A stretch of DNA of 64,000 nucleotides from Rathayibacter oskolensis (lineage in GTDB: Bacteria; Actinomycetota; Actinomycetes; Actinomycetales; Microbacteriaceae): the NCBI RefSeq assembly GCF_900177245.1, contig NZ_FXBM01000002.1, positions 1 to 64,000 on the forward strand, in the 5' to 3' direction. The notes beneath the pieces are model-generated. The model was given only the letters and a program-made list of their open reading frames with translations. It had not been told where the DNA came from and ran no database searches. Shown piece by piece: positions 1-8,528 of the stretch (the first letter of the stretch is position 1; each line of letters starts with the position of its first letter). Both the position numbers and the translations under genes were made by a program.

Positions 1-57
1 TCAGCGCCGATGGTACTGCAGGGGGGACCCTGTGGGAGAGTAGGACACCGCCGGACA
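1..57 (+). rRNA. rrf: 5S ribosomal RNA, 3' end (partial)
   Basis: The first 57 bases match the conserved 3' part of bacterial 5S rRNA: CGCCGATGGTACTGC near the start and TGTGGGAGAGTAGGACACCG before the terminal CCGGACA. The 5' part lies outside the window, so the rest of an rRNA operon should be directly to the left. A strong terminator hairpin follows within 10 bases. The boundary at 57 is judged from family knowledge. Confidence 0.93.
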
Positions 58-64
58 CCATTCA

Positions 65-95
65 CGATGGCCACCCAGACACTGGGTGGCCATCG
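65..95 (+). terminator. rRNA operon terminator hairpin
   Basis: Perfect 14-bp inverted repeat with a 3-base loop (CGATGGCCACCCAG / CTGGGTGGCCATCG), followed by CTGTTTAA. It sits directly after the 5S rRNA, where an intrinsic terminator is expected. Confidence 0.9.
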
Positions 96-206
96 CTGTT
101 TAACCACCCGGTTCGTTAGGGTGGTCGCACCGCGTGCTCCGGCACGCACTCCCCGTCTCCCGGACGGGTCAACTCCACAGAGCATCACCACGACAGCGAG
201 GTACGC

Positions 207-2042
207 ATGGACGACTCAGCTCCCGACCGCAAGGACCGCGGATCGGACAAGCGCGACCAGCGCCCGCCCCGGGCAGGCGGCTCCGGCCGCTCGTCCGCTC
301 CTCGTGATGATGCTCGACAGGGTCGAGGGCCCGATCGCGACGGAGCAGGACGCCCCCGTCGGGAGGGCGACTCCCGTCCCCGGTCAGACGGCGACTCCCG
401 TCCCCGACGCGACGGCGATTCGCGTCCACGTGCCGACGGTGACGCACGACCTCGCCGCGAGGGAGAGTCACGCCCTCGGCGGGAGGGCGACGACCGCCCC
501 CGCACCGACGGTGACTCCCGGCCGCGTCGTGACGGAGACTCGCGACCGCGGAGGGAGGGCGACTTCCGTCCGCGGACAGATGGCGACTCCCGTCCCCGCC
601 GTGACGGCGATTCCGGCCCGCGGCGGGAGGGTGGCTTCCGTCCTCGGACCGATGGCGACTCGCGTCCTCGCCGTGACGGCGACTCCGGCCCGCGGCGCGA
701 GGGTGGCTTCCGTCCTCGGACGGATGGCGACTCGCGTCCTCGCCGTGACGGCGACTCGGGACCGCGGCGTGAGGGTGGCTTCCGTCCTCGGACCGACGGT
801 GACGCCCGTCCCCGACGCGACGGCGACTCCCGGCCGCGCACGGACGGCGACTCGAGGCCGCGCCGCGACGGCGACTCCCGCCCGCAGCGCGGCGCCGACG
901 CACGTGGCGCGCGCGACAGCGGTGCACGCAGCTGGTCGGACGACCGCCGCGGAGGCGGCGACCGAGCCGGCGGTGCCGGTCGCGGACGCGACGGCTTCGC
1001 CGGGCGCGGCGCTCCTCGAGAGGAGCCCGAGATCTCGGAGGAGGAGCGCGAGCGGCGCTCGCTCCAGTCGGTGCGACCCCGCCACGACGATCCCGAGCTG
1101 CCCGACGACGTGCAGGCGAAGGACCTCGACCGGGTCGCGCGCAACGAGCTCCGGACACTCACTAAAGAGAACGCCGAGTGGGTCGCCATGCATCTGGTGA
1201 TGGCGGGACGCCTCCTCGAGGAGGACCCCGAGCTCGCGCACCGTCACGTGCTCTCGGCTGCTCGTCGCGCGGGGCGGATCGCGATCGTCCGCGAGTCCCT
1301 CGCGATCTCGGCCTACGCCATCGGCGACTACGCGTTGGCGCTGCGGGAGCTGCGCACCTACCGCCGCATCTCGGGCTCCGACGAGCAGGTTCCGCTGATG
1401 GTGGACAGCGAGCGCGGCGTCGGTCGCCCCGATCGGGCGCTCGAGCTCGGGCGCTCGATCGACCGCACTGCTCTGAGCCCCGGGGCCCAGGTGTCGCTCG
1501 CGATCGCGATGTCGGGCGCGCGTCTCGACCTCGATCAGACCGAGCTCGCCCTCATGGAGCTCGAGATCCCGCAGCTCGATCCGGATCGCGCCTTCTCGTA
1601 CAGCCCGGCGCTGTTCGCCGCCTACGCGCTCGTGCTCGACGAGCTCGGCCGGACGGCGGAGGCCGCCGAGTGGCAGCGTCGCGCCGACATCGCCGAGCGG
1701 GCGGTCTTCGCCGCCGAGGGTGGGGGCGACGACGAGACGATCGAGGTCGTCGAGGAGGAGGGCGTCGCTCTCGACCCCGCCGTCGACGAGCCCACCGCCT
1801 CCGACGCACCCGTCCCCGAGGAGCCCGCCGCGCCCGAGGACTCCGTCGAAGCCGACGAGCCCGTCTCCGAAGCGGACGAGCCCGTCTCCGAAGCGGACGA
1901 GCCCGTCTCCCATGCAGACGAGCCCGCCGCAGCCGACGCGCCCGACGCCGCCGACACCGCAGACGAGCCCGCCGCGGCCGACGCGTCCGACACCGCCGAC
2001 ACCGACGAGGAGGGCTCCGATGTTCCGAAGCTCGAAGACTGA
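207..2042 (+). CDS. Repetitive Arg/Asp/Gly-rich protein with C-terminal TPR-like domain
   Basis: A 611-residue protein; ATG is preceded by GCGAGG 5-6 bases upstream. Three parts are visible. Residues 1-48 are a charged leader. Residues 49-228 are about 22 tandem copies of an 8-residue unit of the type RPRxDGDS. Residues from about 275 to 500 form an alanine/leucine-rich helical region resembling tetratricopeptide repeats. The C-terminal tail (about residues 520-611) is very acidic and contains short EADEPVS repeats. Proteins of this type are often labelled 'primosomal protein' or TPR protein in Microbacteriaceae without experimental support. The basic repeats followed by an acidic tail suggest nucleic-acid or polyanion contact, but that is inference. 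Its stop lies 20 bases inside the next gene, so the two are likely co-translated. Confidence 0.85.
   Translation: MDDSAPDRKDRGSDKRDQRPPRAGGSGRSSAPRDDARQGRGPDRDGAGRPRREGDSRPRSDGDSRPRRDGDSRPRADGDARPRREGESRPRREGDDRPRTDGDSRPRRDGDSRPRREGDFRPRTDGDSRPRRDGDSGPRREGGFRPRTDGDSRPRRDGDSGPRREGGFRPRTDGDSRPRRDGDSGPRREGGFRPRTDGDARPRRDGDSRPRTDGDSRPRRDGDSRPQRGADARGARDSGARSWSDDRRGGGDRAGGAGRGRDGFAGRGAPREEPEISEEERERRSLQSVRPRHDDPELPDDVQAKDLDRVARNELRTLTKENAEWVAMHLVMAGRLLEEDPELAHRHVLSAARRAGRIAIVRESLAISAYAIGDYALALRELRTYRRISGSDEQVPLMVDSERGVGRPDRALELGRSIDRTALSPGAQVSLAIAMSGARLDLDQTELALMELEIPQLDPDRAFSYSPALFAAYALVLDELGRTAEAAEWQRRADIAERAVFAAEGGGDDETIEVVEEEGVALDPAVDEPTASDAPVPEEPAAPEDSVEADEPVSEADEPVSEADEPVSHADEPAAADAPDAADTADEPAAADASDTADTDEEGSDVPKLED
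351..890 (+). repeat. 24-nt coding tandem repeat, about 22 units, with 72-nt super-unit
   Basis: The 8-codon unit (R-P-R-x-D/E-G-D/E-x) runs from residue 49 to 228 of the preceding protein. A larger 72-nt unit (24 residues) is present in three copies with identical translations at 567-638, 639-710 and 711-782, and a diverged copy at 495-566. The repeat keeps several frames on both strands open, which produces spurious long reading frames. Such arrays are prone to copy-number change and to assembly collapse. Confidence 0.92.
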
Positions 2043-3021
2043 CCCCACGCCGCTCGACGGGCGCGATGCCGTCCTCGCCGATCTCGACGGCGTCGTCTAC
2101 AAGGGTGCCGACGCGATCCCCTATGCCGTGGAGAGCCTGAACCGAGCCGCCGAGACGCTGCGCGTCGGATACATCACGAACAACGCCTCCCGCACCGACG
2201 CCTCGGTCGCGGCGCATCTCTCCGACCTCGGTCTCACCGTGCGTCCGGAGGACGTCGTCACGTCGCCCCAGGCCGCGGTCGTGCTGCTCGCCGATCTGGT
2301 GCCGGCCGGTTCGACGGTGCTCGTCGTGGGCGGCGAGGGACTGACCACGGAGGTCGAGCGCGCGGGCTTCGTCGTCACGCGCAGCGCCGAGGAGTCGCCC
2401 GCTGCGGTCATCCAGGGGTTCGCCCAGACCGTCGGCTGGGAGCAGCTGGCCGAGGCGTCGTTCGCCCTGCACACCGGCATCCCGTGGGTCGCGACCAACA
2501 CCGACTGGACCATCCCTGTCGCCCGCGGCATCGCGCCCGGCAACGGCACGCTCGTCTCGGCGGTGCACACCGCGGTCGGCCGCCTCCCCGTCGTCGCGGG
2601 AAAGCCCGAGCGGGCGATCTTCGACGCGGCGACCGCGCGCTTCGGATCCTCGAACGCGCTGTTCCTCGGCGACCGTCTCGACACCGACATCGCCGGGGCG
2701 AACGCGGCAGGCATGGCCGGCGCACACGTGCTCACCGGCATCGACCGCGCCAAGCAGCTTCTCGCGGCCGAGGCGAAGCTGCGTCCGCAGTACATCCTCG
2801 GCGACCTCCGTGAGCTGCACCTGCCCTACCCGGAGACGACGGTCTCGAAGAACGGCACCCACGCGGTGCGCTCGGCGAAGGTGCGTCTCGAGGGCGACTC
2901 CGTCGTCATCGTCAGCGCCGGCGACGACCCGACCGATCTCCTCCGTGCCGCGTGCTCGGTGATCTGGAGTTCGGGGCGGGCCATCTACGGGCTCGACGTG
3001 CCGGAGTCGCTCTACAGCTGA
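2020..3021 (+). CDS. HAD-superfamily phosphatase, NagD-like (subclass IIA)
   Basis: The protein has 333 residues. The ATG at 2020 is preceded by GAGGAGGG at good spacing and overlaps the upstream gene by 23 nt, so translation is probably coupled. Motif I is DLDGVVY (nucleophile Asp21, Asp23), the TNNAS motif II follows at about residue 55, a Lys lies in AGKPERAIF, and motif IV is GDRLDTDI. The order and length fit HAD-IIA sugar- or nucleotide-phosphate phosphatases such as NagD. The exact substrate cannot be told. The last 70 residues resemble the extra domain seen in actinobacterial members. The 3' end overlaps the convergent MFS gene by 10 nt. Confidence 0.92.
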   Translation: MFRSSKTDPTPLDGRDAVLADLDGVVYKGADAIPYAVESLNRAAETLRVGYITNNASRTDASVAAHLSDLGLTVRPEDVVTSPQAAVVLLADLVPAGSTVLVVGGEGLTTEVERAGFVVTRSAEESPAAVIQGFAQTVGWEQLAEASFALHTGIPWVATNTDWTIPVARGIAPGNGTLVSAVHTAVGRLPVVAGKPERAIFDAATARFGSSNALFLGDRLDTDIAGANAAGMAGAHVLTGIDRAKQLLAAEAKLRPQYILGDLRELHLPYPETTVSKNGTHAVRSAKVRLEGDSVVIVSAGDDPTDLLRAACSVIWSSGRAIYGLDVPESLYS

Positions 3022-4415
3022 TCCCTGAGGGCGGGCTCCTCCACGCCCTCGCGGCGGAGGAGCCCGCTGAGACGGCCGGCGAGCAGCACCGCGCCGAGTG
3101 CGACGAGGGCTCCGTAGGCGAAGGTGGCGCCGAAGACCGCCGCCCCGCCTCCGACCAGCCCGGTGACGCCTGCGGCGAGCAGCCCGGTCAGCGCGAGTGA
3201 CACCGATCCGCCCGTCGAATCGGCGATCTGCAGGGCGGAGCTGTTGAAGCCCTCGCGTCCCGGGGCCGACAGGGCGAGCGTCAGCGTCCCCATGCGCGGG
3301 AACATCGCACCCATCCCGCCTCCCGCGAGGAACCAGCCGACCCCGGCGACGATCGGCGAGAGCGCGAGGACGACGGTGGCCAGGACGACGAGGATCCCGC
3401 TCAGCAGGAGCGCCGTGCCCAGGCGCATTGCCGCGCCGTGCGACAGCCGGGTGCCCGGGCGGCCCTGCAGATTCGAGCCGAGGGCCCACGACACCGCACC
3501 GGCCGTGAGGGTCGCGCCCGAGAGCCAGGGCGGCAGGCCGTACTGCTCGCTCAGGAGCAGCGGGAGGTAGACCTCCGTGCCGAAGAACGCGGCGGCGACG
3601 AGCGCTCGGAGCAGCATCGTCGACGGCAGCACGCCGCGCGCCAGGAGCGTCCCCGCGGGCAGGAGCGCCCGGACCGCCAGGACGACCACCACGATCGCGG
3701 CCGCGGCGAGGAGCCAGGCGGCGTCGGGGGCGATCTCGGCGCTCGCACTCAGCACGACGACTCCGGCCGCGACGACGATCGCGCGGAGGACCCGGGCGAC
3801 GGCACCGCGGTCGAACGGGCGCTGCTCCCGCGGCTCGAGCGCTCGGAGGGTCGGCGCGATGACCGCGCTCGCGACGCCCACCAGGACCACGACTCCCAGG
3901 AAGACCCAGTGCCAGCTCACCAGCTCGGCCACGAGGCCCGCGGCGAACGGGCCGATCAGCGAGGGGACGACCCACGCCGCGGCGAACGCGCCGAAGATCC
4001 GCGGATGCAGGTCGGCGGGGAAGACGCGGGCGACGAGCACGTAGAGGGTGACGGTGATGCCTCCGCTGCCGAGGCCCTGCAGCAGCCGGGCGGCCACGAA
4101 GACCTCCATCGTGCTCGCCGTGCCGGCCGCGATCAGCCCGAGGGTGAAGAGCGCGATCGCCGTGACGAGGGCCGGAGTCGGGCCTCGCCGGTCGGCCGAG
4201 GACCCGGCCGTCACCATCCCGACGACGGCCGCGGCGAGTGTCGCGGCGAACGCGAGCGGGTAGAGCGCGCGCCCGTCGAGATCGGCGCTGACGATCGGCA
4301 TGATCGTCGTCACGGCGAGGGCCTCGAAGGCGCAGAGGAACACGAGGCTCGTCGTGCCCACGGTGGTCAGGAGGAAGGGTGCCGAGGTGAGTCCGCGGCG
4401 ATCGACGGAACGCAC
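3012..4415 (-). CDS. MFS transporter, drug-efflux type
   Basis: 467 residues from a GTG start (MRSVDRRGLTS...). Multiple hydrophobic segments run the whole length. An early Asp-Arg-Arg-Gly (SSADRRGPTP) resembles the loop 2-3 motif A of the major facilitator superfamily, and PIVSADLDG near the first helix is like DHA2-type multidrug proton antiporters. The likely role is proton-driven export of an unknown compound. It is convergent with the HAD gene, with a 10-nt overlap of the 3' ends. The start is uncertain by a few codons because the Shine-Dalgarno (GAGAG) is weak. Confidence 0.88.
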   Translation of the reverse strand: MRSVDRRGLTSAPFLLTTVGTTSLVFLCAFEALAVTTIMPIVSADLDGRALYPLAFAATLAAAVVGMVTAGSSADRRGPTPALVTAIALFTLGLIAAGTASTMEVFVAARLLQGLGSGGITVTLYVLVARVFPADLHPRIFGAFAAAWVVPSLIGPFAAGLVAELVSWHWVFLGVVVLVGVASAVIAPTLRALEPREQRPFDRGAVARVLRAIVVAAGVVVLSASAEIAPDAAWLLAAAAIVVVVLAVRALLPAGTLLARGVLPSTMLLRALVAAAFFGTEVYLPLLLSEQYGLPPWLSGATLTAGAVSWALGSNLQGRPGTRLSHGAAMRLGTALLLSGILVVLATVVLALSPIVAGVGWFLAGGGMGAMFPRMGTLTLALSAPGREGFNSSALQIADSTGGSVSLALTGLLAAGVTGLVGGGAAVFGATFAYGALVALGAVLLAGRLSGLLRREGVEEPALRDQL

Positions 4416-4451
4416 TCTCGCAAGACTACGCCGGAGAAATCGGACGGCACC

Positions 4452-4649
4452 TCAGCGGTAGACCGCCCAGTCGTCCTTGGTGAGGACGGTCGGTGTCCCG
4501 TCGATCTCGACGAGCCAGCCGGCGTCGTCGCGCTGCAGATAGCGGCCCTGCACGATCTCGGGCGCCCAGCCGCCGTCTCTCGACGAGATCCAGCGGACGA
4601 AGCGGACGGTGCCTCCGGGGCGGAACAGGGTGCCGTTGTGGTCGCTCAT
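4452..4649 (-). CDS. Small hypothetical protein
   Basis: 65 residues, ATG preceded by GGAGGAG with 8-base spacing, a strong ribosome binding site. The sequence is hydrophilic with several Trp residues (FVRWISSRDGGWAPEI, GWLVEIDG, DDWAVYR) and looks like a small all-beta fold. No family is recognised. It lies 36 nt upstream of the MFS gene on the same strand and could be its operon partner. Confidence 0.75.
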   Translation of the reverse strand: MSDHNGTLFRPGGTVRFVRWISSRDGGWAPEIVQGRYLQRDDAGWLVEIDGTPTVLTKDDWAVYR

Positions 4650-4878
4650 GCAGTGCTCCTCCGGGGGCGATCGCGAGGGAAGCCCCCGTCGCGGCTGAAG
4701 AGGGCAGGCGCCCGACCGCTCCGATCGACCCTACGGAGTGGTTCAGCCGGTTAGCCAGTTGAGGACATCGGCCGTGTCTGTGTGCTAGACGTCGCGCCCG
4801 TCGCGCAGAGAAGTGGTTCGATGGCTGGGGCGAGCACCCGCTCGGGGCGCCCGCCGACCCCCAGGAAGGCGCGACGCC

Positions 4879-5340
4879 GTGGATGCCCGACCCGATCTGT
4901 TCGCACTGCTCACGCGCCTGCGCTCCGCCGAGCGCGACTACGACGCGCGGGTCGAGCGACGCCTCGGCATCGGCACCTCCGACCTGGCCGCGCTCCGCCT
5001 GATCGGCATGGGCGCCGACCGCGACGAGATCGTCCGCGGCGTCGACCTCGCCGGCGCACTCACGATCACGACGGCCGCCGTGTCGCTCCTGGTCGACCGC
5101 CTGGTCAGGGCGGGCTACGTCGATCGCGTGCCCGACCCCTCAGACGGTCGGGGCCGCATCCTCTGCCTCACCGAGAGCGCGCAGCACGCGATCGCCGAGA
5201 CGGACGCGCCGACCTACGGCGCCATCCGCACGATCGCCGAGGCGATCCCCGACGCCGTCGCCGTCAGTTTCGGGGCGCTGCTCGACGAGGTGAGCCGGGT
5301 CCTGGAGGGGCAGCCGCCGGCTCTCGCGCCCGAGGCCTGA
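4879..5340 (+). CDS. MarR-family transcriptional regulator
   Basis: 153 residues from GTG 4879, chosen because AGGAAGG lies 9 bases upstream; an upstream in-frame GTG at 4813 would add an Arg/Pro-rich extension with no RBS. A winged-helix region is visible (TSDLAALRLI, LAGALTITTAAVSLLVDRL as the recognition helix, GYVDRVPDPSDGRGRILCLT as the wing with the Asp-x-Arg signature). MarR proteins are dimeric repressors that often sense aromatic or oxidative ligands. The divergent MFS pump/small-protein pair is a plausible target, but no operator was identified. Confidence 0.88.
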   Translation: MDARPDLFALLTRLRSAERDYDARVERRLGIGTSDLAALRLIGMGADRDEIVRGVDLAGALTITTAAVSLLVDRLVRAGYVDRVPDPSDGRGRILCLTESAQHAIAETDAPTYGAIRTIAEAIPDAVAVSFGALLDEVSRVLEGQPPALAPEA

Positions 5341-5343
5341 GCC

Positions 5344-6231
5344 TCAGCGGGTCAGGCGCTCGATCAGCTCCCGGTAGCGCGCAGCGGTCCGCTCCACGAT
5401 CTCGTGCGGGAGGCGGGGCGGTGTCCCGCGCCCGTCCCAGTTGTCCGACAGCCAGTCGCGGACGATCTGCTTGTCGAAGGAGCGGCCACGGATCCCCGCG
5501 TCGTAGGCCTCCGCGTCCCAGTAGCGCGACGAGTCGCTCGTGAGCACCTCGTCGCCGAGAGTGACGACTCCCGACGCCGGCTCGACGCCGAACTCGAACT
5601 TCGTGTCGGCGAGGATCACGCCCCGCGCGAGGGCGATCGTCGCCGCCTCCCGGTAGACGTGCAGGGAGAGGGTGCGCAGCGCCTCCGCCGCCTCGTCGCC
5701 CACGAGCTCGACCGTGCGCTCGAACGTGATGTTCTCGTCGTGCTCGCCCTGCGGTGCCTTCCAGGCCGGCGTGTAGATCGGCTCGGGCAGGCGGTCGCCG
5801 TCGGCCAGGCCCTCGGGGAGGGCGACGCCGCAGACGGCACCCGTCGAGCGGTACTCCTTCCAGCCGCTGCCCGAGAGGTAGCCGCGGACGACGCACTCGA
5901 TCGGGAACATGTCGAGGGTGCGCACGAGCATCGCGCGGCCGCGCACCGCCTCCGGGATCTCGCCGGGAAGCAGGTGGTTGGGGACGTCGGCGAGCTGCCC
6001 GAACCACCACAGGGACAGCTCGGTGAGCAGCTCGCCCTTGCCGGGGATACCGGGCTCGAGGATGCTGTCGTAGGCGCTCACGCGATCGCTCGCGACCACG
6101 AGCATGCGGTCGGCGCCGAGGACGGGATCGGCGTCGTCGGGCGTGTAGAGATCGCGGACCTTGCCGGAGTAGGCGTGCTGCCAGCCGGGCAGGGGCGTCT
6201 CGGGGTCGAAGGTCGGGGCGTCGTGAGTCAC
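5344..6231 (-). CDS. purC: Phosphoribosylaminoimidazole-succinocarboxamide synthase
   Basis: SAICAR synthetase, the ATP-dependent step joining CAIR and aspartate in purine biosynthesis. 295 residues, the usual size. Diagnostic segments: SGKVRDLY near the N-terminus, ASDRVSAYDSIL, FPIECVVRGYLSGSGWKEY and LADTKFEFG, then RDWLSDNWDG near the C-terminus. The GTG at 6231 places the conserved start just before the family N-terminus (THDAPTFDPETPLPGWQHAYSG); the same frame stays open far upstream but that stretch lies under another gene. The 3' end is 3 nt from the end of the convergent MarR gene. Confidence 0.97.
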   Translation of the reverse strand: MTHDAPTFDPETPLPGWQHAYSGKVRDLYTPDDADPVLGADRMLVVASDRVSAYDSILEPGIPGKGELLTELSLWWFGQLADVPNHLLPGEIPEAVRGRAMLVRTLDMFPIECVVRGYLSGSGWKEYRSTGAVCGVALPEGLADGDRLPEPIYTPAWKAPQGEHDENITFERTVELVGDEAAEALRTLSLHVYREAATIALARGVILADTKFEFGVEPASGVVTLGDEVLTSDSSRYWDAEAYDAGIRGRSFDKQIVRDWLSDNWDGRGTPPRLPHEIVERTAARYRELIERLTR

Positions 6232-6333
6232 CCGGCCATTGTCCCCTGTCGGCTCCGGTGGATGCGCGTCCTCCCGAGGTGCCGAGCTGTCAAGCACGCG
6301 CGGGGCCGGCCCTGTCGCGCCTACCGTCGGAGC

Positions 6334-7260
6334 ATGACTTCCGAGATTCCGAACGACCAGAACACCGCGAAAGACCAGTACACCTTCGAGGACCCGACGA
6401 AGATGTTCGCCGACATCGACACCGAGGAGCAGTACCAGAAGGGCTCCGGCCTGGACTCGAAGATGAAGGACCGCGCCGACCGCGGCGAGGACACCTACCG
6501 CGGCTCCGGCCGTCTCGCCGGGCGCAAGGCGCTCATCACCGGAGGCGACTCCGGCATCGGCGCGGCCGTCGCCATCGCCTACGCCCGCGAAGGCGCGGAC
6601 GTCGCCCTCGTCTACCTCCCCGAGGAGGAGTCGGACGCGCAGGAGATCGTCGCCCTGATCGAGGAGGCCGGCCGCACCGCCGTCGCCATCCCCGGCGACC
6701 TCACCGACCACGACTTCACCGTCGGCGCTGTCGCCACGGCGGTCGAGGGCCTCGGCGGGCTCGACATCGTCGTGAACAACGCGGGCAAGCAGCAGTTCGT
6801 CGAGGACCTCCTCGAGCTCTCGGACGAGCAGTTCGACGAGACCTTCAAGACGAACGTGTACGCGATGTTCTGGCTGATCAAGGCGGCCCTGCCGCACCTC
6901 GCCCCGGGCTCCACGATCATCAGCACCTCGTCGATCCAGGCCTACGCGCCGTCGCCGACGCTGGTCGACTACGCCTCCACCAAGGCGACGATCAACACCT
7001 TCTCGAAGGCGCTCTCGCAGCAGCTCGCCCCCAAGGGCATCCGCGTGAACGTCGTCGCGCCCGGCCCGATCTGGACGCCGCTGCAGACCGCGGGCGGCCA
7101 GCCGCCCGAGAAGCTGCCCGAGGTCGGCTCCGAGACGCCGCTCGGCCGCTGGGGTCAGCCCTCCGAGCTCGCGTCGGCCTACGTGTTCCTCGCGTCGCCC
7201 GAGTCGAGCTACGTGATCGGCGAGACGCTGCACGTCAACGGCGGCATGCCGACGCCGTAA
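6334..7260 (+). CDS. SDR oxidoreductase, general-stress (YhdF/YghA) type
   Basis: 308 residues with the 60-residue hydrophilic N-terminal extension typical of this stress-associated short-chain dehydrogenase group. Cofactor motif TGGDSGIG, NNAG, catalytic STSS and YASTK, and PGPIWTPL after the active site are all present. The reaction is NAD(P)-dependent alcohol/carbonyl interconversion on an unknown substrate. It is divergent from purC, with about 100 nt between starts. A second copy of this family lies at 32026-32865. A long hairpin terminator follows. Confidence 0.93.
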   Translation: MTSEIPNDQNTAKDQYTFEDPTKMFADIDTEEQYQKGSGLDSKMKDRADRGEDTYRGSGRLAGRKALITGGDSGIGAAVAIAYAREGADVALVYLPEEESDAQEIVALIEEAGRTAVAIPGDLTDHDFTVGAVATAVEGLGGLDIVVNNAGKQQFVEDLLELSDEQFDETFKTNVYAMFWLIKAALPHLAPGSTIISTSSIQAYAPSPTLVDYASTKATINTFSKALSQQLAPKGIRVNVVAPGPIWTPLQTAGGQPPEKLPEVGSETPLGRWGQPSELASAYVFLASPESSYVIGETLHVNGGMPTP

Positions 7261-7274
7261 CACTCGGCGACTCA

Positions 7275-7339
7275 GAGAATCCCGGCAGTGCGCGGGAGGC
7301 CCGGAGATCCGGTCTCCTCCGCCCACTGCCGGGGTTCTC
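7275..7339 (+). terminator. Long hairpin terminator
   Basis: 16-bp inverted repeat with one G-T wobble (GAGAATCCCGGCAGTG and CACTGCCGGGGTTCTC) enclosing a 33-nt inner segment that can pair further (GGGAGG / CCTCC). It lies 15 nt after the SDR stop and before the oxygenase promoter, so it should end SDR transcription. Confidence 0.75.
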
Positions 7340-7396
7340 GCATTTAGTTGTCGTAACAATGGGTCCGGAGATACCGATCTGCGAAAGGCTTTCCCC

Positions 7397-8404
7397 ATGA
7401 CCGAATCCCTGCCGATCCTCGACCTGTCCCGCCTCGACCAGGGGGAGGAGGAGGCCGCCGCCTTCCGCCGCGACCTCCGCGAGACTACCCACGACGTGGG
7501 CTTCTTCTACCTCGTCGGCCACGGCGTGCCGCAGGACCTGCTCGACGACGTCGTCGCGGTGTCGCGACGGTTCTTCGAGCTCCCGGAGGCGGACAAGCTC
7601 GCCATCGAGAACACCCTCAGCCCTCAGTTCCGCGGCTACACCCGCTTCGGAGCCGAGCTGACGAACGGCGACATCGACTACCGCGAGCAGGTCGACATCG
7701 GCATCGACCGCGACGTCGTCGAGCAGGGGCCCGAGGTGCCCGACTACCAGCGCCTCGAGGGCCCGAACCTCTGGCCCGAGGCGCTGCCGGAGTTCCGCAC
7801 GCTGTTCGAGCGCTGGCACGCGGAGCTCGCCGCGGTCGCGATCCGACTGCTGCGCACCTGGGCGGTGGCTCTCGACGCTCCCGCCGACGTCTTCGACGAG
7901 GCGTTCGCCGAGAAGCCGTTCTCGCTGGTCAAGGTCGTCCGCTACCCGGGCACCTCCGACCCCGAGCCCAAGCAGGGCGTCGGCGCGCACCGCGACGGCG
8001 GCGTGCTGACGCTGCTGCTCGTCGAGGAGGGCAAGGGCGGTCTGCAGGTCGAGCACGACGGCCAGTGGATCGAGGCGCCGGCGATGCCCGGTGCGTTCGT
8101 CGTCAACATCGGCGAGATGCTCGAGCTGGCGACGGGCGGCTACCTCAAGGCGACGCTGCACCGCGTGATCTCGCCGCTGATCGGCACCGACCGCATCTCG
8201 ATCCCGTTCTTCTTCAACCCCTCGCTCGACTCGACGATGCCCTCGCTGCCCCTGCCCGAGGAGCTGAAGTCGGGGCTGTCGGTCGACCCGACCAACAGCC
8301 CGATCCTCGAGACGTACGGCGAGAACGCGCTGCGCTACCGCCTCCGCGCGCACCCGAACGTCGCCGAGGTGCACCACGCCGACCTGCTGGCGCCGACGAG
8401 CTGA
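7397..8404 (+). CDS. 2-oxoglutarate/Fe(II)-dependent oxygenase, isopenicillin N synthase family
   Basis: 335 residues; AAAGG precedes the ATG by 8 bases. The N-terminal DIOX_N part contains VGFFYLVGHGVP. The Fe(II) triad is the His and Asp of AHRDGG (about residues 198-200) and the His of TLHRVI (about 257), and the 2-oxoglutarate-binding Arg-x-Ser is DRIS. This family hydroxylates or desaturates small molecules using O2 and 2-oxoglutarate. There is no biosynthetic neighbour to name the substrate. It is monocistronic, flanked by hairpins on both sides. Confidence 0.93.
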   Translation: MTESLPILDLSRLDQGEEEAAAFRRDLRETTHDVGFFYLVGHGVPQDLLDDVVAVSRRFFELPEADKLAIENTLSPQFRGYTRFGAELTNGDIDYREQVDIGIDRDVVEQGPEVPDYQRLEGPNLWPEALPEFRTLFERWHAELAAVAIRLLRTWAVALDAPADVFDEAFAEKPFSLVKVVRYPGTSDPEPKQGVGAHRDGGVLTLLLVEEGKGGLQVEHDGQWIEAPAMPGAFVVNIGEMLELATGGYLKATLHRVISPLIGTDRISIPFFFNPSLDSTMPSLPLPEELKSGLSVDPTNSPILETYGENALRYRLRAHPNVAEVHHADLLAPTS

Positions 8405-8413
8405 CCGGCACGG

Positions 8414-8457
8414 GAAGGGCCCCCGCCTCCGCGATGAGCGGAGGACGGGGGCCCTTC
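8414..8457 (+). terminator. Intrinsic terminator after the oxygenase gene
   Basis: 12-bp stem (GAAGGGCCCCCG / CGGGGGCCCTTC) extended by a 7-bp inner stem (CCTCCGC / GCGGAGG) with one bulged A and a 5-nt loop. It is placed 9 nt after the stop codon. Confidence 0.85.
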
Positions 8458-8528
8458 TCAGGGAGGCGCCGGCGCCGCCTGCCTGCCCGAGCGGCGAGCG
8501 CGCCGATCTCGACGCGCCCGCCACTCGA

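Noticed and set aside
351-890. Regularly spaced short repeats read as a CRISPR array
   Set aside because: Units are contiguous, without spacers, and lie in frame inside a coding region.
10-1200. Long frames on both strands over the tandem repeat region (for example 169-1158 and 185-1189 on the minus strand)
   Set aside because: They follow from the 24-nt repeat keeping all frames open; composition is Arg/Ser/Pro-only and no start signal supports them.
5344-7398. A long N-terminal extension of purC
   Set aside because: The upstream part of the frame is antisense to the SDR gene; the conserved PurC N-terminus starts at 6231.
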